NCBI GenBank assembly: GCA_049652385.1
Contig: JBASDX010000005.1
Location: 124,001-188,000, forward strand
Origin: DMER64 sp049652385
GTDB taxonomy: Bacteria > Bacteroidota > Bacteroidia > Bacteroidales > UBA932
Length of the DNA stretch: 64,000 nucleotides
Direction: 5' to 3'
Translations under genes and position numbers: made by a program
Part shown: positions 8,001 to 14,642 of the stretch, piece by piece
Position numbering within the stretch: position 1 is the stretch's first letter
Layout: every line of letters begins with the position of its first letter
The notes under the pieces: generated by a model
Databases searched by the model: none
Told to the model about the DNA's origin: nothing
What the model saw: the letters and a program-made list of their open reading frames with translations, nothing else

Positions 8001-8808
8001 TCCAGGGTGTAGTTGTCCATGCCAGGAAAAACAATCGCCCCGGGGCAGGAGAAATACCACCTGCGGATTCGACTGCTCCTGCAGAGCCTGTTACGATAGA
8101 AGCGGTTCCGTCTACCGGTGCAGGGCTTGCCGCTGCAAACAGAAACTCACTGGCGGCGTTACGTATAATTTCAAATTGGGCTGTACATGTAGTGTCTTTA
8201 ACGTCTCTGTAACAGCCGGGCTGGTTCAGTTCGTGCGTACTCAATCCGGTTCCGGCTGCCGGTGAATAAGGCTGTATGGAATACCCCTTGTACAGCAGAC
8301 CCTTTTTATACAATTCTCCCAGTAAATACCAAACCGTCTCTATATACGAATTGTGGTACGTTACGTATGGATCGCTCATATCAATCCAATAGGCCATCTT
8401 TTCCGTAAGCACCTCCCACTCTTTTGTATATTTCATCACTTCTGTCCGGCAGGCAGTATTGTACTCCTCTACAGAGATGGTTTTCCCGATATCTTCCTTT
8501 GTGATTCCCAGCGACTTTTCCACACCCAGTTCCACCGGCAAACCGTGTGTATCCCAACCGGCTCTTCTCTCCACTCTGTATCCTTGCTGTGTTTTATAGC
8601 GGCATACAACGTCCTTGATGGCCCGGGAAATGACATGGTGGATTCCGGGCATTCCGTTTGCCGAAGGCGGCCCCTCAAAAAATATGTAAGGCCGGTCTTT
8701 TGGGCGCATCTCCACACTACGGAGGAACGTTTTTTCACGGTTCCATTTTTCAACAATTTCTTCCTGTAAAGTGGGTAAATCAAAGGTCTTATACTCAGGA
8801 AATTTCAT
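5098..8808 (-). CDS. ileS: Isoleucyl-tRNA synthetase with two low-complexity insertions
   Basis: 1236 aa cytoplasmic class I synthetase that charges tRNA-Ile. The HIGH-type motif is within PPSANGMPGIHH (residues 48-58), the editing (CP1) domain spans roughly 190-420 with AWTTTPWTLPSNTA at 263-276, and KMSKR lies at 718-722. Two stretches are unusual: an Ala/Ser/Gly/Pro-rich insertion at about 224-257 in the editing domain, and an Ala/Ser/Thr-rich tract of about 68 residues at 789-856, between the catalytic core and the anticodon-binding domain. The second is encoded by short tandem repeats (6262-6348). Catalytic motifs are intact, so the enzyme should work. First gene of ileS-dksA-lspA. Confidence 0.96.
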   Translation of the reverse strand: MKFPEYKTFDLPTLQEEIVEKWNREKTFLRSVEMRPKDRPYIFFEGPPSANGMPGIHHVISRAIKDVVCRYKTQQGYRVERRAGWDTHGLPVELGVEKSLGITKEDIGKTISVEEYNTACRTEVMKYTKEWEVLTEKMAYWIDMSDPYVTYHNSYIETVWYLLGELYKKGLLYKGYSIQPYSPAAGTGLSTHELNQPGCYRDVKDTTCTAQFEIIRNAASEFLFAAASPAPVDGTASIVTGSAGAVESAGGISPAPGRLFFLAWTTTPWTLPSNTALCVGPSIRYRVVRTFNPYTAEPITVILAEDLIETFFPAAHARLPMEPPTPKDKALPFRVEPVVYTGKQLEGIAYRQLIPWVNPGEGAFRVITGDFVTTEDGTGIVHIAPTFGDDDNKVARLHGVPALLLKDIHGTLCPMVDKTGKFYSIVDLDPDFVEKSVDTTLYAPFAGRFVKNEYRPASENAWEEDSLDIDICMWLKETGQVLRIEKMVHNYPHCWRTDKPILYYPLDSWFIKTTAAKDRMLELNKNINWKPESTGTGRFGKWLENLQDWNLSRSRYWGTPLPIWRTEDGTEERCIGSIKELYEALEESAAKGFMKANPLKDKGFVPGDFSKENYDKIDLHRPYVDDWVLVSPAGHPMYRELDLVDVWFDSGSMPFSQEGLKKLGTPEFGQVGDFIAEGVDQTRGWFFTLHAIAVMINDRICFRNVLSNGLILDKNGNKMSKRLNNTVDPFLMLEKYGADPLRWYMLTNAQPWDNLRFDESGVDETRRKFFGTLYNTYSFFALYANVDGFTPAHASAADASTTAVDAPAASASAADVSVAASAVSASATSASATSASARTASASARTASAASAFAAFVPVHRRPEMDRWIISLLNTLIKDVVQAYERYDITTAGRLIQDFVCDQLSNWYVRLNRKRFWGGQMDEDKRAAYQTLYACLKTIALLGAPISPVYMERLYLDLTLGDSVHLELMPNPDESVIDPLLEARMDLAQRYTSMILALRRKVNIKVRQPLSRVLVPVLDKSLEENLEQVKSIVLNETNVKEMNFVHDTAGLILKGIKPNFKVLGKKHGQKMKEITAALKEFSQEDIATFERAVNEEDTQNGLTRYYTLDLPSGPVLLEREDVTITSEDLPGWLIAVDGLLTVALDVTLTEALEREGTARELINRIQNLRKDTGLEVTDKIRVVVEDRISIAQAVSEHKQYIASQVLAQEITVAPVPSGSHDVEWEDGSLSIYIEKS
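6262..6348. repeat. Tandem repeats inside ileS (21-bp x2, then 15-bp x3)
   Basis: Two identical 21-bp units (6262-6282 and 6283-6303, beginning GGCGGAAGCGG) are followed by three 15-bp units (6304-6318, 6319-6333, 6334-6348; GGCGGAAGTAGCGGA twice, then GGCGGAAACGGCAGA). All keep the ileS frame and encode Ala/Ser/Thr/Arg-rich sequence on the minus strand. Diffuse related repeats continue to about 6430. Confidence 0.9.
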
Positions 8809-8829
8809 AATAATCGGTACTCAAAATAG

Positions 8830-8860
8830 TTTGCAAAGATACGAATCTTAGCTATCTTTG
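8830..8860 (+). promoter_or_regulatory. Bacteroidota-type promoter for cvpA
   Basis: TTTG (8830-8833), a 19-nt spacer and TATCTTTG (8853-8860) match the primary sigma consensus TTTG-N19-TAnnTTTG exactly. The box ends only 5 nt before the cvpA ATG at 8866, so the start site would fall at or next to the start codon. Confidence 0.7.
8834..8841 (-). promoter_or_regulatory. -7 promoter element for ileS
   Basis: The minus-strand sequence TATCTTTG (8841-8834) matches TAnnTTTG, 25 nt upstream of the ileS ATG at 8808. It overlaps the divergent cvpA promoter, so the two genes may compete for polymerase. No clear -33 TTTG is seen for this direction. Confidence 0.5.
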
Positions 8861-8865
8861 AAAAC

Positions 8866-9369
8866 ATGTTGGCGAAAATTTCTTTCAATTACATAGACGC
8901 AATCATATTGATAATTTGGGGTTTGGCTATAGTGGGAGGATTAACAAAAGGACTTATCAAACAAGCTTTTGGAATTCTTGCCGTAGTACTTGCCTGTTAC
9001 GTGGCATACCATTTCACAGACCTGGCCGCCAACTACATTATCCGATGGTTTGGATGGAGCGGGGACGGTTTGCGCATTGTTTCCTTTCTGGCCACTTTTA
9101 TTTCTGTCATTATTATTGTCCGGCTGGCAGGTCATATTTTAGAAAAGCTGATTAAAATAGTCCTTTTAGGATGGCTTAACAGGTTGGCCGGAGTAGTGTT
9201 CGCCTGGGTCAAGTGGAATATCCTATTGGCCGTGTTCATGTATATCCTGCACCTTATAGAATCCTATATCTCCTTCCTGCCTATGTGTGACCTGGAAGCC
9301 TCAAGTTTCTATCCCATAGTATTAAAATTTGGAGAATGGCTGGTTCCCTATCTGCCCTTCCTGAAATAA
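8866..9369 (+). CDS. CvpA-family inner-membrane protein
   Basis: 167 aa with four hydrophobic segments (about residues 10-26, 32-52, 66-90, 105-128) and the CvpA layout: an opening NYIDAIILIIWG, a GLTKGLIKQ turn and a GWLNRLAGVVFAWVK loop. The family is named for its link to colicin V production in E. coli, but it is widely conserved and its molecular role is unsettled. It stands 67 nt before a locus that looks like a peptide exporter; this could be coincidence. The ATG fits the family's N terminus, with a consensus promoter ending 5 nt upstream. Confident on family, not on function. Confidence 0.88.
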   Translation: MLAKISFNYIDAIILIIWGLAIVGGLTKGLIKQAFGILAVVLACYVAYHFTDLAANYIIRWFGWSGDGLRIVSFLATFISVIIIVRLAGHILEKLIKIVLLGWLNRLAGVVFAWVKWNILLAVFMYILHLIESYISFLPMCDLEASSFYPIVLKFGEWLVPYLPFLK

Positions 9370-9424
9370 CAGTTTCCTTTACTTCTTTTATTGTTTTTAT
9401 CCTCTTTTTTCTGTTTTGACAAAG

Positions 9425-9432
9425 TAGGTTTG
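9425..9432 (+). promoter_or_regulatory. -7 promoter element before the peptide-export locus
   Basis: TAGGTTTG matches TAnnTTTG and ends 4 nt before the ATG at 9437, suggesting a leaderless transcript for the first gene of the exporter locus. No TTTG was found at the -33 spacing. Confidence 0.4.
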
Positions 9433-9436
9433 TGAC

Positions 9437-9754
9437 ATGATACCACAAAGCAAACCGTCCTATCCGGCTCTGGAACAAGCTGCAAAAGATGATAGGGTTA
9501 TTTCATTCGAAAACAACAAGGGGTTTTTATTTCTGTTTGCAGCCCTTGTGTTGGCTGCCGTATGCGGGATGGTTTTCTTTATTCATTTCGTATCTCAGGA
9601 GCTGCCTGTGAAGGAGAATTCCGTATCTGAAACACAGGGGAAAGTGCGGGCCCTGTTTCTTGGATACCGGCAGAACAATGCAGTTGAGGCAGCTCCTTAT
9701 TATTACCAAAGCCGATATGAGAAGAATTCGTATAAAACAACATCATATAAGTGA
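9437..9754 (+). CDS. Small single-pass membrane protein, uncharacterised
   Basis: 105 aa. A polar N terminus of ~27 residues precedes one strong hydrophobic helix (residues ~29-51), then a polar tail rich in Tyr, Asn, Ser and Lys. No motif is recognised. Its 3' end overlaps the ABC exporter start (9717) by 38 nt, so the pair is translationally linked and the protein is probably an accessory of the exporter, for example an immunity or assembly factor. That role is inferred from position alone. The gene is preceded by a TAnnTTTG box. Confidence 0.6.
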   Translation: MIPQSKPSYPALEQAAKDDRVISFENNKGFLFLFAALVLAAVCGMVFFIHFVSQELPVKENSVSETQGKVRALFLGYRQNNAVEAAPYYYQSRYEKNSYKTTSYK

Positions 9755-11936
9755 TTGTGGAGCCGCATGCCTTGCGTCTGTTGCTGCCTGGTTCGGATTG
9801 CGTTTGCCTCTGGAACAAATCCGGCAATGGAGCGGTACTCAGACGCACGGCATTTCCATCCAGGGAGTCAGAGAAGGTGCCGGACACATGCACCTGGAAA
9901 CACTGGCTTTCAGTCGCGACACGGCTGCCGGTCCTGCTGATGATGCCTTGTTTTCCTCTTTGCCTTTTCCTTCCGTATTACATATTCTGAAAAAGAGCGG
10001 ACACAGCCACTTTGTCGTGTTTTACGGCAAATCCCCGATCTTGCGTCAACCGTTACCTTTCTTAAAAAAAAGACTGAAAAAATTCCGAATCATGGATCCG
10101 GAAGACGGGCGGATGCACCATAGCACAGCAGCCGAAATAGCCGAAACGTGGACAGGCATCATCATTACTTTCAAGACGGGTGAAGCCTTTCGCAGAGGCA
10201 ATTTTATTACCGAATTTACGGAACGGATACGTATCCTGCTGAAAGGCAACAAGCGGCCCTTGGGCGTTGCCCTTACGGCGTCTTTTCTGTATACGTTTGC
10301 CGGCATTGCCTCGGCCTTGTTTTTACAGCAAATCGCCGATCGGATAATACCGGAAAATGCAAGAAGTTTCCTGCATACAATAGGGTTTGCGCTCTTGTAT
10401 ATCGCTTGCTGTTCAATAGCACTCAATATATTCAGGGTTAGAATTCTGCTGCATACCGGCTTAAAAATATCCCTTCGACTGGCAAGCGGTTTTTACAGAC
10501 ATATCCTGTATTTGCCGCAACGCTTTTTTGATCAAAGACAAACGGGTGAACTGGTGGCTCGCATTAACGACACCTCTAAAGTGAGTACGTTTTTGAGTGC
10601 AGGAATACTGAATGTTGTATTGAGTTTTTTTACACTGTTCTTTTCCATAGGCATCATGTTCTTCTTCAATAAAAAATTGTGCCTTGTCTCTTTGGCTTCC
10701 ATCCCTTTGTATGTTATCATCTATTACGTATTTGACAAACGCAACCGGATTACACAACGGAACATCATGATATCGCGGGCACAACTGGAAACAAGCCTGG
10801 TTGATTCGTTGCGCAGTGTTGCACAAATAAAATACTGTACGGCTGAGGAATACATGATTGACCGGGTACACGCCAATTACAACCATTATATAAAAGACAC
10901 GTGGACAAGCGGCATGAATCAGCTAAGGGCCGCCACCCTGGGAGATGCCGTCCACAGAGCTATGGGACTGGCCGTTTTGTGGCTGGGCGCCTTGTGGGTG
11001 ACACGCGATATGCTGACTTTTGGGCAACTGCTTTCTTTTTATGCGCTAACGGCTTATTTTTCCGCACCTGTTAATGATGTCATATCTTTCAGCCAAAAAT
11101 ACAGGGATGCCCGAATAGCCACAGAACGTCTGTTCGAAATTATGGAACTCACCCCGGAGCAGCATCCTGTACCCCATGATACCGGCTTCCGGCAAACGAT
11201 TCCGGTCAAAGGTGATTTGCAGTTCAAAAACGTTACATTTCATTATCCCGGCAGACTCCGTCTGTTTCACCAATTCAACTGTACCTTTCAACAAGGAAAA
11301 ATTACGGGTATCGCCGGGGAAAGCGGATCGGGAAAAAGCACGTTAGGTGCTTTGATTCTTAAAATGTACCTTCCGGACGAAGGGTCTTTACGGCTAGGAA
11401 ACAACGACATACAAGAAATACCGCTTGAGCGTTGGCGGACTATGGTTGGCATTGTGCCGCAAAAAGCATATTTGTTGGAAGGCAGTCTGCTGGACAACAT
11501 CGTATTGGGGGATGTTACGCCCGATATGGACCGGGTAGCCGGTTTGTGTGAAGAACTGGGATTAAAACCTTTTTTAGCATCCCTCCCCCGCGGCATCCTT
11601 ACTCCCATAGGTGAACAAGGGGTTCAACTTTCCGGTGGTCAGCGGCAACGCATTGCGTTGGCCAGAGCTGCTTACAGAAAGCCTTCCTGGATTGTTCTTG
11701 ACGAGGCAACGTCTTCTCTGGACAGCACCTCGGAAGAAGCCGTTCTGGCAGCTTTACATACGTGGAGCCGGCAAGGTGTAGGCATCATCATCATTGGGCA
11801 TCGCATGTCCACCTTATCCGTTGCCGAATATGTCTATGTACTGGAAAACGGATCCATTACAGAAGAAGGAACACATACGGAACTGATACAACAAAACGGC
11901 CGATACGCTGCCTGGTGCAGGCAGCAAGGACTGTAA
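9717..11936 (+). CDS. Peptidase-containing (C39) ABC exporter of double-glycine-leader peptides
   Basis: 739 aa from the ATG at 9717, chosen because C39 domains begin about 13 residues before the catalytic cysteine. Domain order: C39 protease (residues 1-~150; Cys14 in DCGAACL, His98 in SHFVV, Asp127 in MDPEDG), six-helix membrane domain (~185-470), ATPase (~495-739; Walker A GESGSGKS 534-541, signature LSGGQ 638-642, Walker B D662-E663). In this family the cytosolic C39 domain cuts leader peptides after GG or a similar pair and the transporter exports the mature peptide. All catalytic residues are present. Two leader-type peptides follow 75 nt downstream, and TolC and adaptor genes lie just beyond, as for type I secretion. 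Confidence 0.93.
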   Translation: MRRIRIKQHHISDCGAACLASVAAWFGLRLPLEQIRQWSGTQTHGISIQGVREGAGHMHLETLAFSRDTAAGPADDALFSSLPFPSVLHILKKSGHSHFVVFYGKSPILRQPLPFLKKRLKKFRIMDPEDGRMHHSTAAEIAETWTGIIITFKTGEAFRRGNFITEFTERIRILLKGNKRPLGVALTASFLYTFAGIASALFLQQIADRIIPENARSFLHTIGFALLYIACCSIALNIFRVRILLHTGLKISLRLASGFYRHILYLPQRFFDQRQTGELVARINDTSKVSTFLSAGILNVVLSFFTLFFSIGIMFFFNKKLCLVSLASIPLYVIIYYVFDKRNRITQRNIMISRAQLETSLVDSLRSVAQIKYCTAEEYMIDRVHANYNHYIKDTWTSGMNQLRAATLGDAVHRAMGLAVLWLGALWVTRDMLTFGQLLSFYALTAYFSAPVNDVISFSQKYRDARIATERLFEIMELTPEQHPVPHDTGFRQTIPVKGDLQFKNVTFHYPGRLRLFHQFNCTFQQGKITGIAGESGSGKSTLGALILKMYLPDEGSLRLGNNDIQEIPLERWRTMVGIVPQKAYLLEGSLLDNIVLGDVTPDMDRVAGLCEELGLKPFLASLPRGILTPIGEQGVQLSGGQRQRIALARAAYRKPSWIVLDEATSSLDSTSEEAVLAALHTWSRQGVGIIIIGHRMSTLSVAEYVYVLENGSITEEGTHTELIQQNGRYAAWCRQQGL

Positions 11937-12011
11937 CAATATGCAAAAGCGCGCTTGCAGGCGGAATCTCACGCGCCTGAACTGTGAGAACCATTTTTAA
12001 CCTAAAAAATT

Positions 12012-12242
12012 ATGAACGATTATGTGATGAAGGATTTTGGGTTCACACACCTGGATCCGGTTGCACAATGCGCCATTTCCGGAGGGAGTTCCGATTATGG
12101 AATTCTGGGCGATGTTCTGGAAGCCGTGTTAGACGGATTGGCTTCCAAGCTGGGGTCAGCAGGCCTCTTGCTAAGTATGCTGGCAAGAAACGTTGACAGC
12201 TTTATTGAAGGATTTTTGGCAGGGTGGAACAAAAACAATTGA
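12012..12242 (+). CDS. Candidate secreted peptide 1 with double-glycine leader
   Basis: 76 aa. The first 25 residues fit a C39 leader: hydrophobic positions F11, L14, V17, I22 and a GG pair at 24-25. Cleavage there would release a 51-residue peptide without cysteine, with a long amphipathic or hydrophobic helix-like centre (GILGDVLEAVLDGLASKLG) and a GxxxG motif, GFLAG, near its end. The leader matches that of the next gene position by position (L-D/N-x-x-A-x-C-x-I/L-S/T-G/A-G). It lies 75 nt after the C39 exporter and 5 nt before peptide 2. I prefer this frame to an overlapping 70-codon frame (11984-12196) because of the leader and hydrophobic pattern. Bacteriocin-like function is inferred. 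Confidence 0.75.
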   Translation: MNDYVMKDFGFTHLDPVAQCAISGGSSDYGILGDVLEAVLDGLASKLGSAGLLLSMLARNVDSFIEGFLAGWNKNN

Positions 12243-12247
12243 TTACC

Positions 12248-12448
12248 ATGAAGACAAAAGAACATTTAGAAGGATTCGTATTGCTCAATGACACCGCTTG
12301 CTGTGTACTTACCGCAGGTATGTCTTCACCTGATATTGATAAGGAACTGGCCTATCAATTAGGAGAAATTCTTGGTATTGCTTTCCGCACCCTTTACGAT
12401 TTTGGAGAAAGCCTGGTCCATAAAGTCAAGTTCCTGTTCAATTTCTAA
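12248..12448 (+). CDS. Candidate secreted peptide 2 with AG-type leader
   Basis: 66 aa from the ATG at 12248; a TTG 24 nt earlier is in frame but overlaps peptide 1. Residues 1-24 parallel the peptide 1 leader: F10, L13-N14, A17, C19, L21-T22-A23-G24, so the expected cut follows A23-G24 rather than GG. The 42-residue mature part begins MSSPD, has no cysteine, and carries a GxxxG motif (GEILG) in an amphipathic helix, then a basic, aromatic tail. Two adjacent peptides with shared leaders and GxxxG motifs recall two-peptide (class IIb) bacteriocins. A terminator follows 14 nt after the stop. Confidence 0.7.
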   Translation: MKTKEHLEGFVLLNDTACCVLTAGMSSPDIDKELAYQLGEILGIAFRTLYDFGESLVHKVKFLFNF

Positions 12449-12462
12449 AGGGTTCAACCCCG

Positions 12463-12493
12463 GCAGGGCAGGTCCTCCTGCCCTGCTTTTTTT
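12463..12493 (+). terminator. Rho-independent terminator after the peptide genes
   Basis: A perfect 10-bp GC-rich stem (GCAGGGCAGG, 12463-12472, with CCTGCCCTGC, 12477-12486) has a TCCT loop and is followed by seven T. It lies between peptide 2 and the CPBP gene, so partial read-through could make the peptides more abundant than downstream products. Confidence 0.92.
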
Positions 12494-12501
12494 GTGCAAC
12501 T

Positions 12502-13218
12502 ATGCGTAAGTACTCTTTTCTTGGTTATCCGTTTTTCCTGTATATCGTCTTTAGTATATGCACGCTGCCCATAATGGCTGTTTTGCGGGCACAAGGAACT
12601 GACCTTTTGCTGGTTAACTCTCTGGGATTTTTATGCATGTGTCTTGTTTACCTAAGGGGTAAAAGAAGAAAGACACCAGGGCTTGCACCGATTCCCTGGT
12701 TGCGTATTTTTCTTTTTACGGCTTGTTTGATGCTACCTGTAGCCTTGCTTACATTCTTTTTAATAGGCAATGCTTTCGGTTCTGTTAAAATCATTACGTT
12801 TCTTGTCAATTGCACGGTCTCTTTTGGAATCGTATCTGTCTGTGAAGAATTGCTTTTCAGGGAATTTTTAATCGTGCGCCTGGAAGCTCTCAACGCTCCC
12901 TTATGGTTGATCCTGCTGTTACCGGCTCTGTTATTTTCCCTATGCCACAGACCGGAATCTCTTTCTCTTCTGGTTCAACGGTTCATACTGGCCATGGGAC
13001 TGGCCTTTCTTTACCGAAAAAGCGGGCTGGTTATTAGTATTGCTGTTCATTGGGTTTATAATGTCATCATTTATACCTTTCATTCAACCCTCCCTTACGT
13101 AGCCCAATGGTATGGCACTCCCCGGGCCGCACTTTATGTCCTTTTATGTCTGTTTTCCGTTTTTATAATGGTTATTGTATTTTATTTAAATAAAAGTATA
13201 TTTGTGAGATATACTTAG
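12502..13218 (+). CDS. CPBP-family intramembrane metalloprotease
   Basis: 238 aa polytopic membrane protein with about seven hydrophobic segments. The CPBP (Abi, Rce1-like) motifs are present: EELLFRE with Glu115, Glu116 and Arg120, a His at 149 (SLCHR), and HWVYN with His183 and Asn187. Members cleave substrates inside the membrane; several sit in bacteriocin clusters and confer self-immunity. Here it directly follows the two peptide genes and their terminator and precedes tolC by 6 nt, so immunity or maturation of the peptides is a reasonable inference. The stop codon is close to tolC, suggesting cotranscription with tolC and the adaptor. Confidence 0.88.
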   Translation: MRKYSFLGYPFFLYIVFSICTLPIMAVLRAQGTDLLLVNSLGFLCMCLVYLRGKRRKTPGLAPIPWLRIFLFTACLMLPVALLTFFLIGNAFGSVKIITFLVNCTVSFGIVSVCEELLFREFLIVRLEALNAPLWLILLLPALLFSLCHRPESLSLLVQRFILAMGLAFLYRKSGLVISIAVHWVYNVIIYTFHSTLPYVAQWYGTPRAALYVLLCLFSVFIMVIVFYLNKSIFVRYT

Positions 13219-13224
13219 ATTATT

Positions 13225-14628
13225 ATGAAAAAAAGTTGCGTTGTAGTACTGACATGGCTTCTTTTATTTCCCGTGTATCTGCAAGCCCAGGAAGAATGGA
13301 CGCTGGAAGAATGTATACGCTATGCATGGGAAAATAACCTGACCATCAAGCAACAAGAACTGGGAGTTCAACAATCGGAAAACTTACATTTTCAATCGAA
13401 AATGGCTTTCACTCCTTCCTTGAGTGCCAGAATAAATGAAAACATAAACTGGGGGCAATCGGTAGATTTGTCTACGTTAACCATTCTCAATCACGTAAGA
13501 AGCTCCAATACGGGAGTAGGTATTTATTCAGATATGGATTTGTTTACCGGATTGCAAAAGTACCATACTGTAAAACAAGAAAAATCAAAATGGCAGATTG
13601 CTATTGAAGAAGTTCACAAATTAAAAAACGATATCTCCATTGAAATAACGCGCAGTTACTTAAACGTATTGCTTGCCGGAGAAATTTTACAGGCGGCTTT
13701 ACAGAGCAGGGAAAGCGTTGCCGAGCAGCGTAACAGAACCAAAAAATTGGTAGATGCAGGAGGGCAGCCATTGAGCGCCTTGCTTGAAATTGAATCGCAA
13801 CTGGCCACAGAAGAATTGCAGGTAGTGGAAGCACAAAACAATTTACGTACGTATTATCTGGTTTTAAAACAATTACTTGATATTCCTGCTGCATCGGATT
13901 TCCGGATTCACATTCCCGAAGATGACGACCTGCCCCATATGGAACCTGTGTCGGTAGAGGAAATGTATTATACCTCGCTGGCGTTGCCCCAAATCAAAAA
14001 AACGGAATACGGACTGGAGCAAAGAAAACAAGAATTGGCCATTGCCCAGGGAGGCCGCTACCCCAGGCTTTCGTTGACAGTTGGTTATGCTTCTTTTTAT
14101 TCAGATGCCAACAGGAAGAAAAAAGAAGACCCCGTGCCCGATGAAAATGGAGATGACAATTCAGGCGGAGGCGGCTTAGGCGATTTGTTTGGTCAGACTT
14201 CCGCCGGATTCTGGGAGCAAATGAAAAAAAACAACAATCCCTCTATAGGTCTGTCTATGACTATTCCAATTTTTACCAGGTGGCAAATCAACACCAATGT
14301 AAAAAACGCTAAGTTGGGAGTAGAAATGGCAGAACTGGAAATGGAAAATGCCAAACAGCTGCTCATGAAAGAAGTACAACAAGCGGCCAACGATGCCACT
14401 TCTACTTCTCTCAGGGTGCAGGCCGCACAAAAAAACATGATGGCCATGGAAGAGTCGTTCAGATACGTGCAGCAAAAGTTTGACATAGGCATGCTCAACG
14501 GGACAGATTATGTAGTGTCCAAAACAAATTTATTTAAAGCCAAAAGCAATTACATCCAGGCCAAATTTGAACATGTGTTTAAATTGAAAATCCTGGACTT
14601 TTATAAAGGGATCCCCATCACATTATAA
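13225..14628 (+). CDS. TolC-family outer-membrane channel protein
   Basis: 467 aa with a signal peptide (residues 1-22, cut after LQAQ). The mature part opens with the TolC hallmark WTLEECIRYAWENNLTIKQ and has two long-helix repeats (about 110-220 and 345-455). A Gly/Asp-rich insertion at about 305-320 lies before the second half. TolC trimers form the outer-membrane and periplasmic tunnel of type I secretion and efflux systems. It is 6 nt after the CPBP gene and 14 nt before the adaptor. With the nearby C39 exporter this would give a complete three-part secretion path, though efflux with a distant pump is also possible. Confidence 0.93.
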   Translation: MKKSCVVVLTWLLLFPVYLQAQEEWTLEECIRYAWENNLTIKQQELGVQQSENLHFQSKMAFTPSLSARINENINWGQSVDLSTLTILNHVRSSNTGVGIYSDMDLFTGLQKYHTVKQEKSKWQIAIEEVHKLKNDISIEITRSYLNVLLAGEILQAALQSRESVAEQRNRTKKLVDAGGQPLSALLEIESQLATEELQVVEAQNNLRTYYLVLKQLLDIPAASDFRIHIPEDDDLPHMEPVSVEEMYYTSLALPQIKKTEYGLEQRKQELAIAQGGRYPRLSLTVGYASFYSDANRKKKEDPVPDENGDDNSGGGGLGDLFGQTSAGFWEQMKKNNNPSIGLSMTIPIFTRWQINTNVKNAKLGVEMAELEMENAKQLLMKEVQQAANDATSTSLRVQAAQKNMMAMEESFRYVQQKFDIGMLNGTDYVVSKTNLFKAKSNYIQAKFEHVFKLKILDFYKGIPITL

Positions 14629-14642
14629 CAGCATCATACTCC

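Noticed and set aside
7330..8265. 311-codon frame on the strand opposite ileS
   Set aside because: Cys/Arg-rich composition and full overlap with well-supported ileS coding sequence mark it as a shadow frame.
8866..9369. cvpA as a bacteriocin-production gene belonging to the exporter locus
   Set aside because: CvpA is widely conserved outside bacteriocin loci, has its own promoter, and the name alone does not show involvement.
11984..12196. 70-codon frame overlapping candidate peptide 1
   Set aside because: Its sequence is Arg/Gly-rich with no leader or hydrophobic pattern, while the frame starting at 12012 has a C39-type leader shared with the next gene.
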